64,000 bases of DNA. Origin: Yamagishiella unicocca (taxonomy: Eukaryota > Chlorophyta > Chlorophyceae > Chlamydomonadales > Volvocaceae). Positions 35,733 through 48,850 of this stretch are shown piece by piece (positions within the stretch are counted from its first letter, which is position 1; each line of letters begins with the position of its first letter). The DNA lies in NCBI GenBank assembly GCA_003116995.1, contig BDSL01000011.1, forward strand, positions 248,001-312,000. Reading direction: 5' to 3'. A model generated the notes under the pieces. The model had not been told where the DNA came from. It searched no databases and saw nothing but the letters and a program-made list of their open reading frames with translations. The position numbers and the translations under genes were made by a program.

Positions 35733-38700
35733 GGGGGCAGTGCAAGGGTTGGTGAGGCGGCCGGGTCGGTCTCCGATGGGTGGTCAGGCTCGGCTGCAGT
35801 GCTGCAGCAAGGGCACTCAGCTGGGGTTTGGGTAGTGGGAGGTTTAGAAGGGGGCATATGAACGGGCTGGGAGCGGGCGGGGGCGGACTGACGGACTAAC
35901 GCTATCTGAATTGGCACAATAAAGTGGAGGAGCTGAAGGGGAGGCTGTGTCGGTCGGAGCCGCAAACATTGTGAGCTCGTCGTGGCTTAGGAGCAGGGGT
36001 TGCTGCGGGGCGAGGACAGCATCCTGGCCTGGCCTTGCTGGGTGGCGGTGGCTGGTGATGATGATGTCGGGTTGCTGCCCACCAGGGGCTCTGCGCCAAG
36101 CGTACCGGTATTGCTGCAGGCCGCTGAGGGCTGGCCGGGTGGCCAGACTGCACCTGTATGGTGGCTTGAACTGATGGAATAGCGGGTGTGTATATCCGCG
36201 TGGCATCCCATGTACGCTTTGTGGTCGAGCATAAAGTTGCCGGCCGGTTAAGCTCACCACTTGCTGATACGCGGGCTGAGCCCGCCGGGTAGGGGGGTTC
36301 AGGACGGGGGCGGACAGCAGCAGCGGCGCGGGTGGTTGTCATCAGGGCATGGCGCCGTCGGCTGGACGCTTGGGCTCACCTTGGTGTCCCGCTGCAATGG
36401 AGCAGCGCTGTGCACTGGCTGATGGCCATATCATTGCTGTAAAGTCGCAGGCGATTTCCTGGATGCACAGGACAACGACAATCCGACGCGGTCTCAATCG
36501 ACATTCAGCACAAAGCACACATGGGCGAGCACAATACTCCTTAGCCTCTGGCGACATGCTTAGGACAGCTATCCTACTAACGGAGACCCTTGCGGCGCCT
36601 TCGGACGACAGCTGTTGGGAATGGATGGATCGCAGCTGCGCAGCTGGATCGCATAGCTGGGTCCCAACCCAGATGACGAACGAGGCCCCCCAACGTCCTA
36701 CTGGCGATGTTGGCACCAAGCGCGGCGTGCGGTGGTGGCCAATGAACCGATTTACGGGCTCTCACTTCCTGAACTCAATATTGCGGCTGGGGGGATACCG
36801 GCCGTGACAGGCTGGGACTTTGTTCCCACTCGGGCCCCTCATACCCGCTGCGATAGGTATGGTCACTTCAGATGATCGGAGAGGCGGAAGCAAACATACC
36901 ATATTACACCCTCCTCATGCAGATGGCAACAACGACCGGAGCTCCAGGTACCCCCATCAACCGAGTGGTACCGGTCACACAGCCTGCACAGCCGGTACCC
37001 GCAGTGGCCCGGAGGTTCCGGGGGCCCAGCCGCCAGGAGCCAGCTCTACCAGAACTTCAAAACACAGCGCCAATGTGCAACAACAAACGTCACCCTCATC
37101 ACGCGCCACCTCCCGCCATCGGCTCCAGCTGTACGGTACATCGATGGACGGGAACGACAGGCAACGACTCCACGAAACGGGTCCACGTCAACACACATAA
37201 ACGAGGAAACGACATCAAAGTACTCACGAAATCCTTACAGAACCCAAAAAAAACTATGAAACAGAAGGATGCACGGGTAGCGCAAGCACCCAGTCCGATT
37301 GCGTTCTTGGACAAAACGACCAAAAATGAACGCCCAGCTCGGTAGGCCATACATGCCCAATTGGAATTGAATCGGAACCATAAAACGACTGGAATCGACA
37401 CTCCGCAGGCCCTCCTGCAGCATAAAGAGGCATATCCACTCAGGGACCTTCCCGAAGGAACTCGATGCTCTCGTCCTGGGAAGCCCGAAAAGCAGCTGTT
37501 GCACGTGTCTACGCACCGCGCCTACCTCGTGGCGCCAAAAAGGGGGTCCCGACGGCGGGTTTTGGATCCTGAAACAAAGTTCGGCAAATGCGCGGAAAGG
37601 AGCAGAGCTACTTCCGCTACGCGTCGACAGGTCCGTACGGGTCCAAATGGGGGGGGGCACTTTCGACGTGGCAACTCAAGCTAAGCTCTTTCCCGCAAAA
37701 GGCCCGACGGCATCCCTCAGCAGCTTCCCCAAACAACACAGCTCCCTTTACCAGCCCCGGCCCGAGGCCCTGTACAGCGCTTCTCGGCGCCGTCAGTCAC
37801 GGCCTCCTCCAAACCGCACAACCATAACGCTCCGAACAGCCGCATTGCCATACGCATGGGTGGGAGCCGCTTGTGGATGCCGCGTCCCATCTCTGTACCC
37901 ACTAAAGGAATCACATGCGCTGGCGTATCACGCGCGCAGGATCCAACAAAAGAAGCACCTTGCCCAAACCCGCTCGTACTTACTAAACGACAAACTGATA
38001 GGCGGCGACCGAGCCTGGAATTTACTGAGTGGTCAACTCGATAAGCGGTAAGCACTGCGCCAACAAAACGCCCACCACAGGTAATAAGTTGCGGCAGCCG
38101 TCGCGCAACGACCGGTAACATCACAAACGCTGAAAGATCGTCGTTGCATGGGTGCAGCCACGGAAACGCGGAAACGCTCCCCCCCCCCGCGTCGGCCGTG
38201 GATTCGCGGATTCTCCTTAAACCCCCGCGGCGTCTGCGCTGCGGTACGGTACGCCGTTTATGACACGCTCAACAAGGCACTCCTCAACTCGCTGTCCCAG
38301 AAACCAAGCATCTGCGGAGTGCAGCCATCATATTGTGGTTTCCAGGAGCCGGCCTGACCGAACAAATCACCACCTGGCTGCCCTTCCTACGATATAAGGC
38401 CCATTGGCGGGGTCCCGATATCCGAGGGGCCCCAGCCCCGAGTACTCCCGCCGTCGCGTACTACAACCTCCACCTACGCGGCCCCGCCGGAACCTCCCCG
38501 CACCAGCCAACACTGCCGACCACGGGCTTTCCTCACACACACGACACACCACCAAACATGACCCACGGGAGCCCTGAGGCTACGCCGCTTAAGGGCCTCA
38601 ATTGAGCAATGCCCGGACACCCAGGACATGCCAGCTGTCCATCGAACCCGTCTGCAGCGGCTCCCCCGGGGACTGCATCGCTACAAAAAGCAAAATCCCT

Positions 38701-40178
38701 TCTCGTGGCTCCCCTTCTTGCCGCAACGATCCCCTTGACAGGCAACTTCCTGCGCCAGCACCCCAGCTGACGCATCCACGCACAGCAATCTCCGCGTTGA
38801 GATCCATAACACGAAGCTTTGCCTGCGGCCGCTAACCAGAAAACAAAGCACAGCCCACCTCCGCAGCCGTCAAGCCAAACGCAGCCATAGGAACGAAGCG
38901 GAGCGCAGACGGCACGTGCTGCTTGCTCACGCTTACGAGACGACATCTTCCATGCATCCCCAGGAACACCAAAGTCCCGCACATGACCTCCTCCATGCCC
39001 CATGCGCCCCGGGGCTCTCCTCACCCGGGGGGCACGTCACCCAAACCACAACTGCAACTGCACGCAGCAGCAGCCAACCTGTCGCAAAATTTAGTACTCT
39101 TGCCCACCAACCCACCACAGTACCCAAGTCACCGTAGCAGCGTGACGCTGCTTTTATTCCGGCTCATGCGCTGGTGCGGGAGCTGGGGTGCTTCTGAGCC
39201 AGTGCTCCCCTTCCCGCCCCGAAACCAACAGCAGCAGCAGAAGCGCCCCAAGCCGAAGAGCAGCAGCAGCAGCGGCGGCGCTGTGCTCTCGACCCTAGGT
39301 GGCACAAGAGGTGTTGAAATGTCGCGACGAGTGCGATACCGACGCGGTCCTCGCTTTTCGCAGCAGCAACACGCAGAATCGGCACGCAAACGCAGATGGT
39401 GTATAACCGGTGATGGGCTGTTGGATTCGGGAGCCCTGGAGCAACTACGTGGGCAGCAGAGGTCATCATCTAACCGTCGTCGTACACCCCGAGTACGGCT
39501 TTCCTAGGCAACGAAGCCGGGCGGGGGCCACCAATAACCTCTAGTTATGTTATCCTTCCAAATAAATAAAACTCTAAACTCTTTCTCCAGGAAATCGCTC
39601 ACAAAGTACGCCGACCAACAATGCTCTTTATGCGTTAAATTGCCATTGCGGCGCTTCCTTCAATCACTCCCGGCCTCAACCGCCGCGCTATTCGCCGCCT
39701 TGCCAGCCTTGTGACCCAGGTGTTATGCATCACCGGACGTCCATCCACATCCACAACGCACAAGCGCCGCCCATCCACCGACTGAGTGCAGCTGCCACCC
39801 TCCCTCGCGCAAGTACGCTACTGGGCGGCTTTCTGAGTCCTTATCGGTGGGCGATAAGGACGTGGGGTTGCGTGTTTCTCGACTCGGGGATTGATAGTTC
39901 TCCTCTCCAGCGGTGACCATCCAGCGCCCGCTCCTCCGAAACCCAGGGGCCCCGGGGCAAATGAGCATATGAATGTGCAGCGACCCCGCCTGCCAGCTGG
40001 CGGGCCGACGTTACCGGTCCCTTGATTCTGGGCTGCGTACGGTACAACGACGAAATCTACCTGTCACCGGTAGTACAGCATGGGAAATTGTCGTTGGAAA
40101 CACCACCTCACACTGGGCCGCGGCGTTGTACGGCGCGCCCTGTCGGGGACCTGTCGTACTGCCCACTGCACGGCACTC
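35733..40178. other. Intergenic stretch without supported gene
   Basis: It holds the trigger factor 3' flank and presumably the 3' flank of GAF kinase 1. Several open frames of 100-190 codons on both strands (36349-36807, 37235-37660, 37717-38124, 38533-39024, 38923-39507) lack recognisable domains or splice structure. A family B repeat lies near 38188-38228. Confidence 0.5.
36438..36442 (+). terminator. Candidate TGTAA polyadenylation signal for the trigger factor
   Basis: The first clear TGTAA I noticed downstream of the stop is about 700 nt away, a plausible algal 3' UTR length. AATAAA at about 35918 is closer but is not the usual signal in this lineage. Confidence 0.35.
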
Positions 40179-43100
40179 CTAGGCGCTAGGCCGCCCCTCC
40201 AGCTTAAAGACAACATCTGAAGCAGCAACTCCATTAGCCGCACCGGGAGCCGTCACCGTAGCACCAGCAGCCGGCCAGGCGGCCGGTCGCCCGGCAGCGG
40301 CCGCCCCGGGCCGGTTGTACAGCGGGTGCGGCAGCGGCAGCGCCGGCGGCGCCAGCAACACGGAAGCACCCCGAGGCACGTACGGCGCCTTGTGCGTCCT
40401 GCCGCCGCCGCCGCCGCCGCTGCCGGAGGGCGGCGGCCCCCTGAGAGAGCCGCCTGCCGTTGGCCCCATCGCCGGCGGCGGCGGCGGCGCTTGTACGGCA
40501 CCTCGGCCGTTCCCCGCTGCGCGTGGCGACACCGGCACCCGGAAGTCCGTGCCGCTCGGGTGGTAAAGCTGCTGAGGCGCCTGGTAGGTGTACGACGGCG
40601 TCTTTGCGAACAAAGGGCTACCGCCGGCGCCGTCAGCCGGCGGCGGTGGCGGCGGCGGCGGCGCCGCCGCCGCCGGCGCCGGCGCTGTTGCTGCGCGGGC
40701 ACGGCCGCCGGCGCAGTCCAGTGCGCCCTTGCCGCCGTCGCCGGCGGGGCTCAAAGGCGATCGATGGCCTTGAATGGCGGTTTCCGTTGCACACCTAGTG
40801 GGCAGCCGGCGATGGGACGCCGCAGCGGCGGCGGCGGCGGCGGCGGCGCCTCCGGCGATGCCCGACCTGACGCTTCCGATGCTGCCGCCGGTGGCGCGGC
40901 GCCCCAGCGGCCAGCCAGGAGACTCGCAGGCCCACAACATCGCTTCCAGCTCGGCTACCAGCTGCAGCGAGTCGGGTCTGCAGGAGGGCTGCTCGTGCCA
41001 GCACCTTTGAGCCAGCTCCCTGGGGGTACGGCGGACAAGGGGAGGAAGTCCAGGGAGGGGACGGCCGGGGGAGGACTTTTGGGTTTCGGCAGCGGGAAGG
41101 AGGGCGGGACTACAACCTCCTAGCCACGGGCCATTCAAATCGAATTTGAGGAATTGAGTTGCGTTGCCTCGGTCCCCGCAAGTAGACTTGGTGGGCGCAT
41201 CCCGCCACATGTCTTCCAGCCCACCCACCTCGCCCGTGCACCCCCTTCTGTCTCCAACCTCCTTCCTGCCCCGCCCCCTTCCTGCCCCCACCCCCTTCCT
41301 GTCCCCTTCCCGCCCACCTGTACTCCGTCGGCACCCAGGAGGGGAACTTGGGCCGCAGCGCGTGTCGTACCACCCCTCGGATCATCTGCTTGACCTCCAT
41401 GCCCCGATACACAGTCATGCCGCACAGCACCTGGAACATGACGATCCCGAACGCGTACACATCCACGGCGGGACCCAACTGCCGACGGCCTGGAGGGAGG
41501 AGGAGTGGAGTGGGGGAGGGAGGAGTGGAGTGGGGGAGGGAGGAGTGGAGTGGGGGAAGGGAGGAGTGAAGTGGGGGGAGGAGGAGTGGAGTGGGGGGAG
41601 GCCGTTAAGGTTTAAGGACATGCACAGAAGAGGCCTTGCCAGCTGTGGGGTCAGGGGAGGTCCAAGCCCGATAGGCCCCAGCCCCCGCTATGGGGGGAAC
41701 ACCCCCACACGCTGCCAGCCGCTCCCCACGGGCCTGCCACTGTAAAACACCCACCAGGCTCCCGTGCGGCCCTCCCTGGACTCACCCTGCAGGGCCTCGG
41801 GCGGCAGGTGGGTGATGGTACTGTGGGGGGGAGCGGGGCGGCAGGCCGGTGGGGGTGTGGGAGTGGTTGCGAACGAGTGGGTGTGTAAGAGAGGGCGCCC
41901 AGTGCAGCACATGTACGACAGCGCGTGCAACACGTACGGCAGCGCGCAGGGTTTTTCCCGCTTACCCGCTCTGGATGCCATCGCTTATTGCTAGGTGTCC
42001 CTCGTCGTCGTGCGCCATCATCTTGGCTAGCCCGAAGTCGGACAGCTTGGCGGTGAAGCCGCGGGGGTCGCGGGGGGAGGACTTGAGCAACACGTTCTGG
42101 GGTTTGAGGTCGCAGTGGACCATGTGCAGGCCGTGCATGTGGCGCAGGGCCAGAGCGATCTCGAGTAGGGTCGAGTAGACGGACTGGGCGGGAGGGAGGG
42201 AGGTGCGGCGAGGGGGAAGTGGGGACCGCAGTGAGCCGGCGCGTGTATGCATCGTTCGCCGTATCACACGGCGACTAGGGACCCAACCTGCCAACCCAAC
42301 ATGGCCCGACATGTCCCCTAAAACCCAAAAACCCTAACCCCCGGCAGCAGCCAACCTCTTCCCGCTCACCCCCATGTTGAGCAGCGCAGCACCCCTTCCG
42401 GCCAGCGCCCCTGCTTGCGTCCCTTGCTGCTGCTGCTGCTGCTGCTGCGAACCCTGCTGGTGCTGCAGCTGCAGCTGCAGGAGGACGTCGCGGTGCAGGA
42501 AGGAGCCGTCCTGTACGGCGTCCTTGAGGCTGCCGCGGTCGCAGTACTCCTGAGGAGGGGGCGGGGGGGGAGGAGAGGGGGGCGGGATGCGGTTGTGTGT
42601 TTTGGTGCATGGCGGCCGGAGCGGGTCGGAGGGCGCAAGGTACGGCAAGGGCGCAAGGGCCCCAACGGCCAACGAACCCATCAGCCATCTAAATCATCGG
42701 CACCCACCATCACGAGGACGATGGCCTCATTGCCGTAGTTGGGTTCTGCGAGCAGTGAGGATGATACGGACAGGCGGTCAGTGTGGGGTAGTGGCGGTGG
42801 AGGGCGGAAGAAACCTCCTCATACCCCCCCCCACTCGGTCCACGTGTTCACTCGCCTCCCTACCACCCTCCCCCCTCACCCGTGAAGCTGCTCGCCGTAG
42901 AGTCCAGCCCCGAGGAGGCCATGTGCACCAGCTGCATGTGGCCCGACACGCCCTCGTCGTCGCTGCCACCCAGGCCGCCAGCGGGGCCCTCGGCCATGCC
43001 GTCACCGGTGGCGGGCCGCAGCCCCCCGCGATGCGTCCGTACGTCCACAAAGTAAGTGATGAGCTGCACGATGTTCGGGTGGCTGCAGGGAGGGAGGGAG

Positions 43101-46100
43101 GGGCGGGCGGTAGCGGTCGTTAGGACGGGTTGGGTTCAGGGATCCTCTCAGGGTCCGGCGAGCGGTCGCCAGCTGGTTTCGGAGCGGTTGACCCCCATTT
43201 TTGCGGCAGCTGTCGAAGTGATTTAGGGGATTGCACAGCGCATTTTCATTTACCGCTGAGCCGCGAGGACCCCACGACGGAAACTTGCGCATGCTTCACG
43301 TAGATGTACAGCAGGCGACGAGGCAGTCCATATCATACCCCTAGGAAGGGCCCCTCAACCGTTACGCAACCTTGGCCCCACCCTAAAACCTAAACCCCAA
43401 CACTAAACCCTAAAACCCTGAAACCCCAACCCGCCCGAGCCCCACCTCATGGACACTGACGCCACCAGCTCGATCGCGTCGTGGAGGTGCTTGGCCCGCA
43501 GCGTGGTGCTGCTGCCCCTGGCCTCTGCACCCGACGGCTTGACGGAGTTGCTGAGCTGCAGGTTGGAGACGGGGTCCTCAACCACCTGGCGGCGCGGAGG
43601 GCGGGGCGGTGGGGAAGGGGGGCGGGGCGGTGGGGAAGGGGGGCCGGGGATGCAGTGGGGGATAGAAGGAAGACCCCCCCGTGTACGAAAGGAAAACCGT
43701 TTAGGACAGACGTTTCGGGTTGCGGTGGGGGAGGGGTCTGCACCTGTCAGCCTGAAGCAGGCGAGCAACCATACGCGGCACCACGTTGCGTACGACATGC
43801 AGCACGTGGGTGTGCATTTTGGGGGGAGGCGGGCCCCCCACACCATTTACCACCACCGACCGAAGGGCCGACCCTGTGGACCCTAGAGCACGCTTCCCGC
43901 CATCCAGGCCCTATCCTCAGCCCTCGAAGCCTCCGCCGGCAGCGCCATGCCACCCCCTCTCCCGCGCCCCTCCGCACCCACCTTGATCGCCACCTCTGAC
44001 CCGTGGTACAGCCCCCGGTACACGGAGCCGTAGCCGCCCTTGCCCACTCGCTCCAGGAAGCGCAGGCTCTCCAGGTCCTGGAGCCGGGAGGCGGCCCTGC
44101 TGCTGCTGGTGAGCTGCTCTGCCTGCAGGTAGCGGAACACGGGAGCGGGGGGCGGGGGGGCGGTCAATACAGGTCAGGGTTTCAGGGTTTCAAGTTTCGG
44201 AGGCGGGGTTTCTGGGTTCTCTGGGTTCCAGGGTTTTAGGGTTTAGGGTTTTAGGGTTTCCAGAAGGTTGATGCGTTGATTCTTTGCGGTACCGTTGCGC
44301 GTGCGGGTGCGCGGTGCTGCTGCCTCCAGGTGTGAGCTGGAGGCCAGCCACGGCGGCCACATCGAATTGAGGGGGCTCCAGGTCATCGTTGACCAGCCAT
44401 CGAGAGTGCGTCAGGTCATCGTTGAGCAGCCATCGAGAGTGCGTCAGGTCATCGTTGAGCAGCCATCGAGAGTGCGTCAGGTCATCGTTGAGCAGCCATC
44501 GAGAGTGCGTCAGGTCATCGTTGAGCAGCCATTCCTAAGACGTGCGCGACGCCGCGAAGCCACATGTACGAGGTGTACCAGGTGTACGCCGTTCCCGTCC
44601 CCTTAAGCCCATGAACGACATGGCACGATGAGGAGGTGCCCCGTTCCCACGCAGGGCAGCAGAGCAAGCCGCAGCCGAGATTCGCCGAGATTCGAACCTG
44701 TGCGCTCTTGAGCCGGTCGTGCAGCGTGCTGATGAGAGGCGCCAGGCGCACCCCGCCGCGCGGGCTGCCGGCCGCCTCCAACGAAAACGACGGGCGCCCA
44801 GTGCGGCCCAAGGCCTGACGGCTAGGCCCCGTCAGCAGACCGCCGCCCATCTGCGGCACGACGCCGACACCGACGCCGCCAGCGTCGCTCACTATGCCGC
44901 TAGCGGCGGCCCCGCCAGATACGAACGCCGCAAGGCGCTGGTTCGCGTCGACGTCAGCGCCGCCGCCGCCGACTCCGTCGCCGCCGCTGGTCAGCGCTCC
45001 CGCCGCCGCGTTCATGACGGACACCAGCTCCTCCGCCGTGATCTCCCGGGGGCCCGGCCGCTGCTGCAGCGCCTCTCCGAGTCCGATCGAGCCGGCGGTG
45101 AGCGAGGCGGCGGCACCCGGCCTAGCCCCGACGCTGCCGCCGGTCGTCGCCCGCCGGAAAAGTGCGCCCACGTGGGACATGAAGCCCCCGGTGGGCGGCG
45201 TCGCCGCCGCCAGGACAGCCTTTTGCTGCTGCGGGCTGTTGGCAACGCTGGCGGCGGAGGCGGCGGTGATGGAGCACGCAGCCGTGGCCACCGTCGACAG
45301 CGTCGCCGGCAAGGCAGCTCCCGCGGGTGGCGGCGGGGCCGCCGTTGGAGGTGTGCAGGGCGCCTCCGCCGCCGCGGCCGCAGCCGCGGCGGCCGTCTCC
45401 GTGCGCATTGCGGCGGCGGCCGCGGCGGCGGTGGCGGCGGCGGTGGCGGCGGCGGTGGCGGCGGTGCTCAGGCCGCTGCGGTGGCGGACGCTGGAGTGCA
45501 GGTTGGCGGTTGGTCCGAGCAGGTCGTCGTGGAGGTGGCGCCACTCGTCGGACATGGAGCCGCAGGAGAGGAGCAGCCCGGCCACAGTGGGGGTGAGCGC
45601 CTGGGGGGAGGGGAGAGAAAAACCCAAGGAGAACCCCGGGGGGCTGAGAGTGAGTGGTGGTGGGCGGGGTTGGGTGGTTGGGTGCGTCGGAAGAGTGAGT
45701 GAGTGGGTTAAAGCAGTCGTAGCGCTGTTGGGCGCAGGTAAGTGGGAGGGGCTGATGGGGCGTGACCCACGGCGGTGATGACGGCGGTGTTGCTGGAGAG
45801 CTCCACCACCTTTCACCTCACAAAGGTGCGGTTGGCCTTCCCTCCTCTTCCCTCGGCCCCTCCCCCCTCCCTCCCCGTGTAAACGGTTTTTATGCCACTC
45901 CCTCCCCGCCCCCCCGCCTCCGCACCCTCAGCAGCTGCCCCAGCTCCTGCACCACCGTCTGCAGCAGCGCCTGCGGCAGGATGGAGTGGTACGTGGCGTA
46001 CAGCGCCAGCAGCGGCTTGCCGCCGTGGCAGGAGGTGGCCAGAGCCAGCGACTGGGGCGGCGCTGTCCCCCGGAAGAGCATCAGGTCCCGGGGGTAGGCC

Positions 46101-48850
46101 TTGCTGTCCTGCACGTACGCGTTGCAGTCCGCGATGCAGAGTCCCGACCCACGGGTCAGCGCCTCCGACAGCAGCGTGTTCTGCAGCGGCAGGCTCTGGC
46201 CCCGGCAGCCCACCCCCGGCACCAGGGCACCCGAGGGGCCCCCACCGGGCAGCCGCTGCAGCTGCTCCCCCAAGCTCTTGTAGCCCGCGCCGGCCGCACC
46301 CATGCTGTCACGCTCCGTGTTCGGCTGTGCTGTCATGAAGAAGTCTGCGCGCGCGGGGAGGGGGGAAACGCATGCAGGCGGTGTTGTTTAGGTGTCATAC
46401 AGATGGTGTGCCGTGTTATTGTTGTTCTTCTTGTTGTTGCCCCTTCCGCGACACCACTGGGTCGCTCTGAGGCCGACGGAAAGGGCCGCAACCCTCTCCG
46501 TGCGTCCGATGTTGTGCCCTGCTGAGCTGCTCTGGAAGAGCCCGCAGCACACGCACCATTGGAGGCAACACCGACGTGAGGCAAACTCAATTTCTAGTCT
46601 CCGAGAGCACTTAAACGAGGTGTGCACGCCGGTAGACACACGTACAGAAAGGGCGCGATCGCCCCCACTTCAGGGAGACGCAACGCCGCGTCCGCCGCCG
46701 CGCAAATCCGGGGCTTCCTCCCTTCCCTCCCTCCCCCTCTCGGTCATTTTTTGCAATCCCCCTTTCGGTCCTTTTTTGCGATCCACCTCTCGGTGCCCTT
46801 CCGTTTCTCGCCCTCCGACTAGTGTAATTATTTTCCTCCCGCTTCGGTTCTCGGGTTTCCTCTTCCCTCCCCCGCCCTCCCCTTGGCATCGCCCACCTCC
46901 TCCAAACGGCCTGCCGCTGCCTCCCGCGTCCACCAACACCACCTCCTTGCTCCGCCGCTGACACACAGAGGTCCCGCCGGCGACGCCGTCCGACACTGTG
47001 AACACGGCCGCCGCCGTCCCATCCTGCAGCGAGCAACCACAACAACAGCGGCACCAGCATCATTAGCACCATCGACCGCATCGCAACAGCAGAAGCACAA
47101 GGCGCGGATGATAGCAGTAGCAGAAAACCGTAAACATGTTAAGAAGCAGCAGCAGCAGTTGTCGTTGGCCGTTGCCATACAGCACGCCCTGGACCGCAGG
47201 AAGGACGGAAGGTAGGGACCACCATCGTCCTTCTTATCTACACACACACACCCGCGCGCGAACTCACGCTTCGTAGCAGCGCCACCCGGGGTTGCAGCGC
47301 CACCTTGACCGACATCGCGGTGAGGTCCGCCGCCGCGCCATGCAGCGCGTGTACGAGGTCGTTGATGGTTGCGGCCGCCAGCAGCTCGGCCAGGGATCGG
47401 CGAGCCAGGGGCACCTGGGGTGGCCGCAGCAGTGGAGACAGCAGCGAGGCAACCAGGCGAAGCCCCTCAGGCCGCCAAGCAGCCGGGGCAGAGGGACCTG
47501 CGGCAGGGTGAGGGAGGGAGGCGGGAGGCGGCACAGAGGGAGGTTCTGGAGGGGCAGTCTGGCAAGGTCGGTTCACCGTCGTGGCCGTAAGCTATGGCGA
47601 CTGCGGTGGGTGCGGGGCGGATGCCAAGAGTCGTGTGTTTTTGTTGCGTAGAGGCGGATTAAAGGGGGCACAACAGACGCGGGGTAGGAGGGCGTGGCGG
47701 GTCCGACTTGGATACCGCGCTGCGGCGGGAGGCGAGGTCCCGCAGTCGCCGACACAGTGCGGGAGGCCAGGTCCCGCAGTCGTCGCCCATCCGCACCGCA
47801 CCTGTCGCTGAGAGGACCATCATTCCGGCGCTGGACTTGCCGCCTGGAATGCCTACGGCTACGAAGTGCCGGCGGCAGGCGGCGACGGTGTCCGCCTGGC
47901 CGTCGGTGCTGCAGGTCACGCTCTTGGCTCCCGCGCTGGGCGGCCCTCCCTGGAGCGACTCTTTGGGCCCCGTGGAGCGGAACACAATGGGCACCGGGTC
48001 CTGCATGCGGGAGATGGGCGGGAGGGGTGAGGTGATGTTGGCCGTCATCACGCCCCACAAAGGAGCTGCTGCGCCACACTAAGATGATGTTATCAACGCC
48101 ATCAGGCGCAGTTGGGTTTCAGCTGGGTTTCAGCTAGAGCCTTGGCGGCTCCGATCCGCGCCCGACCGTAGCCCCGCGGACAGTGCGGTCAGGTTGCACG
48201 GCACGCGCAACTTGGGTTGCTGTGCGCCCTCCTAGGCCGCTCGCTAGAGGCCAACCCCCTAGCTGTGGGCCCGCCCCCGCCCGCTGCCTTGCCGCCTCAT
48301 CACCCGATTCGTGCGGAGTGCCGGCCGCAGGTTCTGCCGGATGCACCCGATCCCATATGTGTACCCGGGTGCGCCCGATCCCACCAGGTATTCCCATCTA
48401 TCCCTGTACGATTCGTCAGCTTTCTATTTGCGTAGGGATGCCGATAATGTTAAGGAAAGCACCAGTCGTTATCGTTGTCATGAGCCCCGCCGGATGTTCC
48501 ATTTCCGCCCGTTGCTCGGCTTGCACGCGGAAACCAACCCACACCTCGGCCACCTTTCCGTCCTCGGCATTACTGTGCCGTCCTTTGTCGAACGTAATAC
48601 ATTTCATGCCCTGAGTTTATGCTCAAGTACCCCTAGTCACCCATCCGCCCGACCTACCGCCTGATCATGTAGTGCGGCCGCTAGGTTGTTCACGTCCACA
48701 TCTAGGACGCCTAGAGTCGAAGAGTCCTCAGAGGAGCCACCGCTTCCATAGCAAGCGCTGGGCAGCAGCAGCTGACCCAGGCGCAGGCTGAATAGCGGCG
48801 TCCCCGACGTGGCAAGTGCCGCGACGCCCGCGCCAGCCAGCAAGAATATG
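40179..48850 (-). CDS. GAF-domain TKL-type protein kinase 1
   Basis: Probable membrane-anchored Ser/Thr or dual-specificity kinase. Exons in order: 48850-48658 (hydrophobic IFLLAGAGVAALA, likely membrane anchor), 48000-47802 (Cys-containing segment), about 47497-47268 and 46345-45925 (GAF-like domain: SLAELLAAATINDLVHAL..., LCIADCNAYVQDSKAYPRDL, LATSCHGGKPLLALYATYHS), about 45602-44698 (Ala-rich linker), about 44125-43982 (GKGGYGSVYRG and VAIK), 43590-43447, about 43082-42885 (HPNIVQLITYF), about 42551-42362 (EYCDRGSLKDAV plus poly-Gln), 42183-41966 (MVHCDLKPQN, DFG), about 41818-41783 (THLPPEALQ in the APE position), about 41491-41330 (DVYAFGIVMFQ) and a last exon encoding RCWHEQPSCRPDS and a Pro/Ala/Gly-rich tail to the stop at 40179. 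HCD replaces HRD, but the Lys, Asp and DFG residues are present, so it should be active. The N-terminal start codon was not found. Confidence 0.8.
41494..41600. repeat. 20-bp minisatellite in kinase 1 intron
   Basis: Five copies of GGAGGAGTGGAGTGGGGGAG next to the exon carrying DVYAFGI. Confidence 0.85.
42422..42452 (-). repeat. Poly-Gln codon run in kinase 1
   Basis: CTG/CAG repeats encode eight or more consecutive Gln inside the kinase N-lobe exon, absent from the equivalent exon of kinase 2. The length is likely variable. Confidence 0.8.
43355..43430. repeat. Interstitial telomere-like repeat in kinase 1 intron
   Basis: CCCTAAAACCTAAACCCC and AACCCTAAAACCCTGAAA: degenerate units of the algal telomere CCCTAAAA, with CCCTAAA variants. 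Confidence 0.7.
43668..43718 (-). repeat. Dispersed intron element, family A variant
   Basis: On the minus strand it reads CTAAACGGTTTTCCTTTCGT, then ACACGGGGGGGTCTTCCTTC. It belongs to the TCGTACACGGG sub-variant also seen near 62340 and 63590. Confidence 0.65.
44220..44262. repeat. Interstitial telomere-like repeat in kinase 1 intron
   Basis: GGGTTTTAGGGTTTAGGGTT then TTAGGGTTT: mixed TTTTAGGG and TTTAGGG units. Confidence 0.8.
44381..44532 (+). repeat. 33-bp minisatellite in kinase 1 intron (about 5 copies)
   Basis: Copies of AGGTCATCGTTGAGCAGCCA then TCGAGAGTGCGTC are almost identical. Confidence 0.95.

Noticed and set aside
35918..35923. AATAAA downstream of the trigger factor stop as poly(A) signal
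   Set aside because: This lineage normally uses TGTAA. It may be chance, so it is listed only as an alternative.
39136..39158. AGCAGCGTGACGCTGCTTTT, which resembles a bacterial rho-independent terminator
   Set aside because: The genome is eukaryotic and no gene ends there. The stem is short and probably coincidental.
36349..39507. Several 100-190-codon open frames in the intergenic region
   Set aside because: They have no domains, overlap on both strands and show no consistent splice structure, as expected by chance in GC-rich DNA.
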